Translations under genes and position numbers: made by a program | The notes under the pieces: model-generated | What the model was told of the DNA's origin: nothing | Seen by the model: the letters and a program-made list of their open reading frames with translations, nothing else | The model's database searches: none | Source of the DNA: a virus | Direction: 5' to 3' (one strand) | DNA: 27,578 nucleotides | Virus record (IMG/VR): IMGVR_UViG_3300030382_003300 | Coordinates: 1 to 27,578 of that record | Shown: positions 8,750 through 16,020 of the stretch, piece after piece | Layout of the letters: each line of letters starts with the position of its first letter | Numbering within the stretch: position 1 is the first letter of the stretch

Positions 8750-11700
8750 TGCCCGTTGACGAATATGGTAATTGGGTGAATGAACTTCCGGCAAGGGGAG
8801 GGGGAGGTGCAGGCACTCTTGTTGCCGGTCTCGGTTCTGAAATTGGTATTGCCGGAGCTTCTCAACTCTTAGGTGCTGCCACCGGCGGCATTGGGTATCT
8901 GGCCCTAGCTTTTGGCGGTGGGATGGCAGGTAGCATTGCTAATCAGAAAATCAATAACGAACCCATTAGCCTCGGACGAGCCATAGCTGCTGGGATTATT
9001 AATCTTGTTCCCGGTAGTGCTGGTATTAAAGCAGGAAAAAACGCCTCAAAGGTAAAAAAATTATTAGCAAATGCCGCACAGGGGTTGAATAATTACCAAG
9101 GAAAAACAATCCCACATAGGGTATTTCGTGAAGCAGTGAAAGGCGCAGGTTTTGGAACCTCTGAAATTATCATAGAAAAGATTATTGATGAGGACAGGCT
9201 TCCGACCCCAGATGAACTCACTATGTATATGGGAACTGGCTTTGTCTTGGGGGGTGCTTTAGGGGGAACTCTAAGTTCTATTGGACAACGGAGTTTGGGT
9301 AAATCAATTAATGAAACCGAGCATGATCTCATTGTCGATCTTGTTGATTCTTGGGATAATAAAAATTTTAGAGATAAAGTTGAAACTGCCTTAGACTTAG
9401 ACATTAAAATGCCGGAGGACATCAGCGCATTTGTGAAGAGAAACCTACCAAATCTAGGACCGGGAGAAGTAGAGAAAAACCCAAACATCTTAGATCGGTT
9501 GCCATTTCATTTGACAAGGCAGATGGAGAAGGTGCTGGACAAAGAATTTAATTCTTTAACCGAGAAAGCTAAAGATTCTTTTGTTCAACTAAATTTAGTT
9601 AAAGCCTTTTTATATAACCAAGATCCAACCACCGAGGCTGGGAAAATACAATTTGCCAAATTAAAAAGTTATCTTTCACCGGGACGAATCTTTGGCACAG
9701 AATTACACAATAAACTGGATGCTATCCAAGGTAAGGTGAATGAAATGGAGAATTTGGGCAGCAGAATCCGCAGCAACATTACGCACTATATGGAAAAAAA
9801 TCCAAATGACCCAGGTGCAATGGATCAGCTTGCTGAATATGTAACGAAGCCTCGTCCTGGAGATCCAGGGGTGGAGGCTTATGGAATAGATCAGGTGAGA
9901 GACAAGGTTAATGGTCGGTTTATTAGTAGAGCAAAATTGCCAACACACCTTGAGTCATTCCGTGGTGACCTGGATACTTGGCGGGAGCTGAGAACAAAAT
10001 ATCAGCAGGAATTAATTCCGTTTCTGGAACCGGATGCAGTTAGATCGTTTGTTGGAATAGATGACCAACTGGCTTTTGCCGAGGTCTTTCAGCCTTTAGC
10101 TGACACCGTAAAAGATTCTGTTAAAATGCAGAATTACTTCACTACTGAATATCGTTTATTTACCGATGCTACATACGAACCTACTAAAGAACAATATAGA
10201 AAATTAATTAACCACTTTATCAAAGAGGACAAAAAAATTAGCCTCAGAAAGAAACAGCCTGAGCATTATCCAGATTGGGCTAGATCTCATCGCAAAGATG
10301 CTAGAACCGGAGAACAAAAACCGTTAGAAGGGCGAGACTTGTTACGTGCCCAACAGAAACAAGCAAAAGAGTTTATTGAAAAACGATATTTGTCTCGCTC
10401 AAAAAACATTAATAATCGTCCAGGGGTGCCGGCTCCTCCTGATTCTGGACAATCAACCTTGGGTAATGTTGACATATTAGATAGGCAAAATTCATTACCG
10501 GATGTATTAATTGATTTCCTTGGTGGGGAGATTAAAGATACAGGAGAGAAAATTTTTGGAACAGGTGTTCGCATCGCAAAGACACTAGCTAAGTTTCAAG
10601 CGGAAGAATTGCTTGTCCGGGATTTGGCTCAACGTAATTTAATTAGAATAGATTCAATTAAGCTTAATGACAAGTTCGTGGACATGCGTTCCCCTAAGTT
10701 GAATTTTGAAAATCCTAAAAATGTCCATTTGGTTGATGGAAGAATTTCTATTGAGGCTCCTGAAGTTGTAGCAAAGGCATTAGAAAACCTGAAAGAAACC
10801 AACTTTATGGGGGAGGTAATTGATAAGCAAGTCACTGGCATAAGGAAAGTTCTTGCAGAAATATACCAACCATTGGTCGGGTTATCCAAGGCCACCAAGG
10901 TAGTATTAAATCCGGCCAGTTATGCGACAAACCTGCTTGGTGCTGAAATTGCTGCGTTAGCTTCTGGTAATTTTAACCTTCTTGGTAAAGATGTATTTCG
11001 TGGGATAAGAGCCTCCTTTGATGAATTTGGTTCAATCGAGGGATGGGCCGAGCCAATTGGAAGGGCGGTTTCCAAAACAAGCAGACTAGGAATGAGTAGT
11101 AAGGCAGTCCAGGAAATGCGTTCCGACATCGGTAAGATGCAACGATATGGTATGATGAATAAGGATGTTACCGTCGGAGATACCATGAGGGCATTAGAGG
11201 ATGGTTCGGTGGGACGATTTATTCAAAAGGGGTTAGATCCGTTTTCAAAGGCTTACCAGGTTTCAGACAATGCCCTTCGGTATGTGGTTTGGAAGGGTAA
11301 TACTACTAAATTGAAAAAGATGTTCAGTCGCCCAGAGGGAATGGAACTCGTTAAATACAATGATGAAATCGAAAGAGGTGCTGCATTTCTAACCAACGCA
11401 ACTTATCAGAATTATGACAAGCTGGCCAAGCCTATCCGTGTATTTGCGAAGGTGGGATTAATGCCTCCTTTTGTGGCCTTTAGTGCAGAGCTTACCCGCA
11501 ATCTTTTTAATAACACCAAAGCAGCTACATATATGATGTTCGGTAAATTCGGTAGGGATTTGGGATTAAGTTCTTCTGTTTTAGCGAATGCCAACCGAGG
11601 TGAAATGTTTAAAGAAGGGATTACGAGGTTGACAATGATAGGGGCATTAACCTATGGGACATATAAGGCAGTTAATTATATTAATGAAGAAGGGGGTGTT

Positions 11701-12822
11701 GACCGAGAAACAATGAATGCCCTGAAGAACACTGTCATTCCAGAATATGACCGAGACAAGGAGTTGATTATTGAAATGAACCCAGATGGTAAGTCTGGCC
11801 ACTACATCAATGCTTCATACATTAATCCTTTTGCGTTTTTTAATAGTTTTGTTCGAGCCTACCAGGATGGCACTAATACCATCGGATCTTTATCTGGAGT
11901 AGCTAAAGTGATTAGCAATGAATTTACCGGACGAGGGAATTTTGTGTTCCACGAATTAGGAAGTTTGGTAAGAAATTCAGATGAGTATGATAACCCCATT
12001 ACCCTCAAGGAAGATGGAGTTGGAAAAGCAGCCGACCTCGCTAAATATTTCTTTGGAGAACTATTGAAACCTGGAGCGTGGAGGGAATTGGATAAATGGG
12101 TGGATGCTTTAAATAATGTGGGCGACAACGAAACCAAAGATTTGGTTCATCGGATGTTGGGCATTCGTAAAACCTCTTTCAACCTGGAGGAAGATCCTAA
12201 GTGGAAAATAAGACCATCCAAGGAGCGGCTTACGATGGCCGAGGGTCGCTACTTTCATGCCCAGAGGCAAACCGACATGTCTCCTGAACGTAAAGCCCAG
12301 GAATACCAAGAAGCAAACAGTGTCAGGCTTGCCTCTATGGAAAAGATGCAAACGATTTACGATTCCTTAAAGGTGCTGGGCATGTCTGAGGACAATGCTA
12401 TTGGTATTATGAAGGACAACCGAGTGAGAAGCTCTGACATCATTCAGCTTTCCCAGAACAACATCCAAGACTTGGAATTGTCTAGGGAAGATAGTTTGTC
12501 TGACAAATATGAAGAACTCTCTGGCGACACTTTCCGGGAAACAAGGGAAAACATTATTGAAAATACCAGAGAAAACCCGATGCTCAAGAAGAGTTTATTA
12601 AACAAGCTCAAGAAGGAACAACTGTATGACCGCCGTGGTGTCACCATGTTTGACAGGCAACTCCTGGGTCTGGGTGTATCAGAACGAGCCGAGACTCTAA
12701 TGAATGTTCTCGGTGTCACCACAAGTAACATGGCCCTGATTAGGGAATACCGGAGAAAAGGTATTATCACCGACGATGTGCTCAAGGCTATACGCCTGCG
12801 TGAGATGCAGCCTCGGTATTAA
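8749..12822 (+). CDS. large internal virion (ejection) protein candidate, 1357 aa
   Basis: The last and largest gene of the late operon; its ATG overlaps the preceding TAA. Residues ~20-95 are a Gly/Ala-rich hydrophobic stretch with small-residue repeats (LLGAATGGIGYLALAFGGGM), typical of phage proteins that enter the host envelope. The middle is long and helical. Residues ~825-940 hold a segment (DNALRYVVWKGN ... NATYQNYDKLAKPIRVFAKVG ... PPFVAFSAELTRNLF) that recalls a domain I know from large phage 'polyvalent' and internal virion proteins (LPD38-like); this is tentative. I see no lysozyme or transglycosylase catalytic motif. Size, position and N-terminus fit a protein ejected into the cell with the genome, like T7 gp16. 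Function is inferred. Confidence 0.8.
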   Translation: MPVDEYGNWVNELPARGGGGAGTLVAGLGSEIGIAGASQLLGAATGGIGYLALAFGGGMAGSIANQKINNEPISLGRAIAAGIINLVPGSAGIKAGKNASKVKKLLANAAQGLNNYQGKTIPHRVFREAVKGAGFGTSEIIIEKIIDEDRLPTPDELTMYMGTGFVLGGALGGTLSSIGQRSLGKSINETEHDLIVDLVDSWDNKNFRDKVETALDLDIKMPEDISAFVKRNLPNLGPGEVEKNPNILDRLPFHLTRQMEKVLDKEFNSLTEKAKDSFVQLNLVKAFLYNQDPTTEAGKIQFAKLKSYLSPGRIFGTELHNKLDAIQGKVNEMENLGSRIRSNITHYMEKNPNDPGAMDQLAEYVTKPRPGDPGVEAYGIDQVRDKVNGRFISRAKLPTHLESFRGDLDTWRELRTKYQQELIPFLEPDAVRSFVGIDDQLAFAEVFQPLADTVKDSVKMQNYFTTEYRLFTDATYEPTKEQYRKLINHFIKEDKKISLRKKQPEHYPDWARSHRKDARTGEQKPLEGRDLLRAQQKQAKEFIEKRYLSRSKNINNRPGVPAPPDSGQSTLGNVDILDRQNSLPDVLIDFLGGEIKDTGEKIFGTGVRIAKTLAKFQAEELLVRDLAQRNLIRIDSIKLNDKFVDMRSPKLNFENPKNVHLVDGRISIEAPEVVAKALENLKETNFMGEVIDKQVTGIRKVLAEIYQPLVGLSKATKVVLNPASYATNLLGAEIAALASGNFNLLGKDVFRGIRASFDEFGSIEGWAEPIGRAVSKTSRLGMSSKAVQEMRSDIGKMQRYGMMNKDVTVGDTMRALEDGSVGRFIQKGLDPFSKAYQVSDNALRYVVWKGNTTKLKKMFSRPEGMELVKYNDEIERGAAFLTNATYQNYDKLAKPIRVFAKVGLMPPFVAFSAELTRNLFNNTKAATYMMFGKFGRDLGLSSSVLANANRGEMFKEGITRLTMIGALTYGTYKAVNYINEEGGVDRETMNALKNTVIPEYDRDKELIIEMNPDGKSGHYINASYINPFAFFNSFVRAYQDGTNTIGSLSGVAKVISNEFTGRGNFVFHELGSLVRNSDEYDNPITLKEDGVGKAADLAKYFFGELLKPGAWRELDKWVDALNNVGDNETKDLVHRMLGIRKTSFNLEEDPKWKIRPSKERLTMAEGRYFHAQRQTDMSPERKAQEYQEANSVRLASMEKMQTIYDSLKVLGMSEDNAIGIMKDNRVRSSDIIQLSQNNIQDLELSREDSLSDKYEELSGDTFRETRENIIENTRENPMLKKSLLNKLKKEQLYDRRGVTMFDRQLLGLGVSERAETLMNVLGVTTSNMALIREYRRKGIITDDVLKAIRLREMQPRY

Positions 12823-12831
12823 ACCTGTTAA

Positions 12832-12867
12832 AAGGAGAAGGTGTACGTGATAGCGTACTGGATATAA
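12832..12867 (+). promoter_or_regulatory. orphan Shine-Dalgarno with a 6-codon frame
   Basis: AAGGAG (12832-12837) is the same ribosome site that precedes the genes at 3435 and 7382. Here it leads only to GTG at 12847 followed by five codons and TAA at 12865-12867. It may be a remnant of a lost gene or a leader-type minigene. Confidence 0.4.
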
Positions 12868-12893
12868 CGGTGTAAGATATCTGACTGGCTATA

Positions 12894-12909
12894 GCATACG
12901 TATGTATGC
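12894..12909. repeat. short inverted repeat GCATAC-GTAT-GTATGC
   Basis: Perfect 6-bp arms with a 4-base centre in the junction region. No T-run follows on either strand, so it is not an obvious terminator. It could be a protein-binding site or chance. Confidence 0.35.
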
Positions 12910-12947
12910 ATCACCCATACAATGACACTGTTGTCTACTTATTGCAA

Positions 12948-12998
12948 TCCACCAACCTGTAGATAAAACCACATATTGGTAGATAAGGTCCACCAACC
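12948..12998. repeat. short direct repeats TCCACCAACC and GTAGATAA
   Basis: TCCACCAACC occurs at 12948-12957 and 12989-12998 (41-bp period). GTAGATAA occurs at 12959-12966 and 12979-12986 (20-bp period). The arrangement TCCACCAACC, GTAGATAA, GTAGATAA, TCCACCAACC is nested. Meaning unknown. Confidence 0.45.
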
Positions 12999-13049
12999 AA
13001 TTTGATGACCTATTCGGAAGGAGCACTTCCAGAAAGATACCAAAAGAAA

Positions 13050-13069
13050 GGGCCGGATTTCTCCGGCCC
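13050..13069 (-). terminator. intrinsic terminator of the leftward block
   Basis: Perfect 8-bp GC-rich stem (GGGCCGGA / TCCGGCCC) with a 4-base loop. On the - strand it is followed by TTTCTTTTGG, a T-rich tail; on the + strand the following bases are not T-rich. It lies about 43 bp past the last leftward stop (13112), as expected for the end of that operon. Confidence 0.75.
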
Positions 13070-13111
13070 AGCAGGAATTAAAAAGGGACAAAAGAATAAC
13101 CCCATCCGCAA

Positions 13112-13294
13112 TTACTTACTGGATTTACCTGCCTCTCCAGAAAGAGCTTTCTTTTTTTCTTTGGCGGTCAAGGATTTAAACCGCTTCAAAGCAGTTTCCG
13201 TGGCCACCTTCTGCATGACACCCACCGTCATGGCTAGTGTCACTTCATTTAAAATAATGTCAGCTTGAGTCTTTAGATATTCTTCTTTGGTCAT
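13112..13294 (-). CDS. small hypothetical protein, 60 aa
   Basis: No family recognised. The sequence is helical and charged, with a hydrophobic middle (IILNEVTLAMTVGVMQKVA) and a Lys-rich end, which looks like real protein. It overlaps the upstream DnaA-like gene by 35 bp and has no ribosome site, so it probably relies on coupled translation. It is the last gene before the terminator at 13050. Confidence 0.55.
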   Translation of the reverse strand: MTKEEYLKTQADIILNEVTLAMTVGVMQKVATETALKRFKSLTAKEKKKALSGEAGKSSK

Positions 13295-13619
13295 GAGTTT
13301 TTATAATGTTGTTTGTATATTCCATAATTCCTTCCTCGGTGTCGAGGATACTATTTGCACATCTTAGGCTGTGATAAATGCAAGTGCGGTCCCGGTTGAA
13401 GAACCAGCAAATGTATTTACCGGAGATTCCTAGTTTGGTTAATGCATACATAGTTAGCTGCCTGGCCGTCGTGGGTATGCGCTGTCGATTTTTGCTAACC
13501 ATCGTTTCCATTTCCACGCCACACAATTTGGCGAAGTCCTCGGAAACACTCTTACAAAAATTGAAAATGTTCAATTGATGTTTATCTCTATCCTTTTTGA
13601 TTATCGGTTCGTTTTTCAT
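13260..13619 (-). CDS. stand-alone DnaA domain IV-like DNA-binding protein, 119 aa
   Basis: Residues ~30-95 match the C-terminal DNA-binding domain (domain IV, Bac_DnaA_C) of the replication initiator DnaA. The basic loop (SKNRQRIPTTARQ) aligns with the DnaA SK(S/N)R.R.....RQ segment. A helix (LTMYALTKLGISGKYICWFF) follows, then the signature NRDRTCIYHSL, which corresponds to GRDHTTV.HA. The AAA+ ATPase and domain I are absent, so it cannot act as a full initiator. In E. coli the D-H-T-T residues read the DnaA box; here they are D77-R78-T79-C80, so box preference may differ. The gene overlaps the HNH gene upstream (32 bp) and the small gene downstream (35 bp). Likely roles, inferred: marking a phage origin, competing with host DnaA, or acting as a regulator. 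Confidence 0.8.
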   Translation of the reverse strand: MKNEPIIKKDRDKHQLNIFNFCKSVSEDFAKLCGVEMETMVSKNRQRIPTTARQLTMYALTKLGISGKYICWFFNRDRTCIYHSLRCANSILDTEEGIMEYTNNIIKTHDQRRISKDSS

Positions 13620-14055
13620 TTTCTTCTTTGGTTTTAATTTTGTGAGCTGCTTTGCTCACGGCTTGTAAATTTTTTTCACTACAAAATAATCTCGGTAAAA
13701 GTTCGTTCCAATTGTAGCCGAGCCATTTTGTTCTACGTCCCCACCTGTCAGGGATCACAGGATCAATATGATCGATCTGCATCTCGGATGCCGGGAACAA
13801 ATCTTGAGTAATAGCACACCTATACATTTTTCTTTTTCTGTTAGTCTTCGGATTAATTTGATCTTCAACAAAAGCTTTATTCAACACTGAATATTTTGGT
13901 CCCCACCGAGATGTCATTCTCCGCATACCGCTCATAACGAATGATCGTAGGCGTGCTTCAGTCCAAGGTTTCTTCTTCACGGGTTTGGGTTCTGGGTTTT
14001 TACCGGTAGGTGAATTTAAACACCTCCTGTTCCATACGTTTAGCTGCGATCTCAC
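13588..14055 (-). CDS. HNH endonuclease, up to 155 aa
   Basis: A phage-type HNH nuclease, which cuts DNA with a beta-beta-alpha-metal site. The core is YRCAITQDLFP then QIDHIDPVIP (D95-H96), a central NW.ELLPRLFCSEKNLQ with N119, and H128 followed by KIKTKEE. The usual pairs of zinc-binding Cys around the core are mostly missing (only C80 and C115 remain). The longest frame starts at GTG 14055, which has a GAGGAG site but overlaps the methyltransferase by 56 bp. The family's usual beginning (KKPWTEAR.RSF) suggests an alternative GTG start at 13983. Many such proteins sit near phage replication or packaging genes; one this close to a methyltransferase could also be a restriction partner, but nothing shows that. 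Confidence 0.8.
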   Translation of the reverse strand: MRSQLNVWNRRCLNSPTGKNPEPKPVKKKPWTEARLRSFVMSGMRRMTSRWGPKYSVLNKAFVEDQINPKTNRKRKMYRCAITQDLFPASEMQIDHIDPVIPDRWGRRTKWLGYNWNELLPRLFCSEKNLQAVSKAAHKIKTKEENEKRTDNQKG

Positions 14056-14641
14056 AGTATTTCTCCTCGATCTCGATTCCTATAGCTTTGCGATTGACAT
14101 CTTTAGCTGCTCGGAGTGTGGTGCCGGACCCCATGAAAGGGTCGAGGACAGTTTTAGCCTCCGGGAAGAAGGCAAGGCACCATGTCATTAACTTTAAAGG
14201 CTTTTGTGTCGGATGATTAGTACCGTCGATGGCTAGTTCGCACCGATTCAAAACTATCCTCCTTAATGCTTTATTTCTTGTAGAAAATGCAAGCTCGCAA
14301 TCAGACGAGCAAATATCTTGCCCTTTATCCCAAACGAGCCAGCCCATACTTGGCGGGAAGCATTGAGGAAAGTAATTTGCTCCCCAAACAACAGAATCAT
14401 GGGCCTTTTTCATTGCTTGTGTAATAATCTCGACTGGTGCGGAGTTATCCCATCCAAGGAACTCATAAGCCTTCCTGCCACCATGACTTGACGTTGAAGC
14501 GATCATTCCGTCTCTACCAATCCCATACGGTGGGTCGGTCAGCACCAAGTCCACCTTCCCCATATCGGGCAAAATTTCCCTACAGTCCCCATTGTAAATC
14601 TTCACGTAGTCGTCTTGGTAGTATGGATTAGGTAGACTCAT
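14000..14641 (-). CDS. site-specific DNA methyltransferase (N6-adenine or N4-cytosine), 213 aa
   Basis: Transfers a methyl group from S-adenosylmethionine to an amino group in DNA. The catalytic motif TDPPYG is at residues 35-40. NHPTQKP (142-148) and the SAM-binding motif DPFMGSGTT (167-175) follow, with GIEIEEKYCEIAAKRM near the end. Motif IV before motif I is the beta-class order. The DPPY form is common in both N6-A and some N4-C enzymes, so the base is undecided. Length is normal for a small phage 'orphan' methyltransferase. It starts just after the exonuclease stop (4-bp gap) and overlaps the HNH nuclease. Likely role is protection from host restriction or modification of phage DNA. Confidence 0.9.
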   Translation of the reverse strand: MSLPNPYYQDDYVKIYNGDCREILPDMGKVDLVLTDPPYGIGRDGMIASTSSHGGRKAYEFLGWDNSAPVEIITQAMKKAHDSVVWGANYFPQCFPPSMGWLVWDKGQDICSSDCELAFSTRNKALRRIVLNRCELAIDGTNHPTQKPLKLMTWCLAFFPEAKTVLDPFMGSGTTLRAAKDVNRKAIGIEIEEKYCEIAAKRMEQEVFKFTYR

Positions 14642-14645
14642 TCAT

Positions 14646-15413
14646 TTACAGCCCATTTATCTCATCGTAAAAAACAAAACAACTGATGGCATCGCTTAAC
14701 GATTTGTCAAAAGCTTTGTCGGTCCATTCCTTAACGTGAGTGTCTCCATCTTTGGTGTTAATTATCACTGAAAATATCTTCGGGTTGTAGTCCAGGTGCA
14801 TCATCTCCCGCACCATATGACTCTCCGATGCCAGTTGCATACAATCCTTTGCATATGCTTTCCTTTTTATATCCTGACCTTCACCCACCATCCGGGTTTT
14901 ATAGTCGAACAGAGCGACCTTCCCATTTAGTTTGGCTAACAAATCAATTGTCCCGGCGACATTGAACGAGGGTTTATCAGACGCAATGATAGTCTCGGTT
15001 TCCATCACCTGGAAATCCCTGTCATTAGTCCAGTCGACAAATGGCTGAACAAACGGTTCCCATTCATTGCGCTTCCATTGACCGTTCAAAGCAAGCTCAA
15101 GCTGCTTATGGGCCTCGGTCCCCCACTCAGAGCTACTTACCTCCTGTCCGGTAATTGGATGCTCCCTGATGCCCCAGAGCATTTCAGTTATGATGGAGGT
15201 TTCAACATTCCGGTGTTTGCGGGCAAGGTGTATGGCCTCGGACACACGCCAATTATTAAAAAATTCGGACGGGAAAGTCTTTAGTTTTTCTGTAACCGAG
15301 GCGACCAATTTGCGCCCGGAGGTTAGCCATTCCTTCCTGGCCTGATGAGGGGTGTGAATGTCCTCTCTAAAAAATGCCGAGTGCCTAGATGTTATTTCGT
15401 AAAAATGTCTCAT
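14646..15413 (-). CDS. PD-(D/E)XK exonuclease, RecB/Cas4-like, 255 aa
   Basis: Predicted DNA exonuclease for phage recombination or DNA processing. Visible motifs in order: WGTEAH (H102), E140 in VMETETI, GTIDLL (D157), FDYKTR (D170-x-K172) and Q193 in CMQLASE. This is the RecB-family nuclease core (H, D, D-x-K, Q). No Cys cluster for an iron-sulphur centre, as in Cas4/AddB, is obvious. The ATG follows an A-rich leader with no Shine-Dalgarno site. It lies between the SSB-like protein and the methyltransferase in the replication block, a usual place for phage exonucleases. Confidence 0.85.
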   Translation of the reverse strand: MRHFYEITSRHSAFFREDIHTPHQARKEWLTSGRKLVASVTEKLKTFPSEFFNNWRVSEAIHLARKHRNVETSIITEMLWGIREHPITGQEVSSSEWGTEAHKQLELALNGQWKRNEWEPFVQPFVDWTNDRDFQVMETETIIASDKPSFNVAGTIDLLAKLNGKVALFDYKTRMVGEGQDIKRKAYAKDCMQLASESHMVREMMHLDYNPKIFSVIINTKDGDTHVKEWTDKAFDKSLSDAISCFVFYDEINGL

Positions 15414-15448
15414 TGTTTTTTATAGTGGTGTAATTAGGGGGAAAGGCA

Positions 15449-15466
15449 CCCCGACCTAAGCCGGGG
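15449..15466 (-). other. intergenic hairpin
   Basis: Arms CCCCGGC / GTCGGGG on the - strand pair over 7 bp with one G-U and a TTAG loop, in the 83-bp gap between the SSB-like and exonuclease genes. The following bases (TGCCTTTCCCCC) are only weakly T-rich. It may be an attenuator or mRNA-processing structure rather than a full terminator. Confidence 0.45.
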
Positions 15467-15496
15467 CACCACACTCTCCTACTAATTTGTGATACG

Positions 15497-16012
15497 TCAA
15501 TAAGGATCTTCGTCCACTGGCAACTCACTCCCGCTTGATATGGCATCTCGAATCTCAAGTAGATCCTTAGCCATTTCATATACAACCTTCTTGAAGGTTT
15601 CATTGTATCCATTTTCCCGGTAGTAAGGGCTTCGGGCGGTTGCACTGCATGCCTGATTAATACAAGCCTGTATGGCAATCTCTCTCCCTCGGTCCGATTG
15701 CCGAGAGAAACCCGTCGAGGTTCCGGTCGAGCTTTTGGTTACAACAAACCCACCTTCATCGGGTTTCCCGTCGTCATAGTCGTTGGGAATTTTGATGCGC
15801 CAGATGATTTTACCATTGGCTTTGTATGTGGAGTCCGTAGCCTCAACCAAGGTGCCTTCTTCAGCCCATGGGGGTGAGGTGGATGCTCCGTTTGCTATAC
15901 CCTCGGTTCCGTCATCAAAAAAGATGTCGAATGCCCAGAGATCGGTGCCGTATTTATTTCGGTACGGCCTTTTACTTTTCAGTTTTACGCTGATTATTGT
16001 TTTCAGTTCCAT
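15497..16012 (-). CDS. candidate single-stranded DNA-binding protein, 171 aa
   Basis: Proposed to coat single-stranded DNA during replication. The N-terminal ~90 residues alternate strands in an OB-fold-like way (LKTIISVKLKSKRPY ... LWAFDIFFDDG ... LVEATDSTYK ... IWRIKIP). A Gly/Ser/Thr-rich linker follows (~residues 104-120). The protein ends in an acidic tail with an aromatic last residue (PVDEDPY), like the SSB protein-interaction tip DDDIPF. A helical RGREIAIQACINQA segment is extra. Size is near that of bacterial SSB. Position directly after primase-helicase and before exonuclease fits. The fold is judged by eye. The leader is AATAATAATG with no Shine-Dalgarno. Confidence 0.6.
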   Translation of the reverse strand: MELKTIISVKLKSKRPYRNKYGTDLWAFDIFFDDGTEGIANGASTSPPWAEEGTLVEATDSTYKANGKIIWRIKIPNDYDDGKPDEGGFVVTKSSTGTSTGFSRQSDRGREIAIQACINQACSATARSPYYRENGYNETFKKVVYEMAKDLLEIRDAISSGSELPVDEDPY

Positions 16013-16020
16013 TATTATTT

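Larger units (their letters stand above)
12823..13111. other. non-coding junction between converging transcripts
   Basis: A 289-bp stretch between the end of the late rightward operon and the end of the leftward block. It holds an orphan ribosome-binding site, a small inverted repeat, short direct repeats and a leftward terminator, each listed separately. An 88-codon + frame starting at 13002 crosses it but reads antisense to the convincing small gene at 13112-13294, so I treat it as chance. No clear rightward terminator with a T-run was found after 12822. Confidence 0.65.

Noticed and set aside
13002-13268. 88-codon rightward frame in the junction
   Set aside because: It crosses the terminator hairpin and lies antisense to more protein-like leftward genes; no ribosome site.
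15385-15678. 97-codon leftward frame
   Set aside because: Out of frame within the SSB-like gene and running over the hairpin; no recognisable features.
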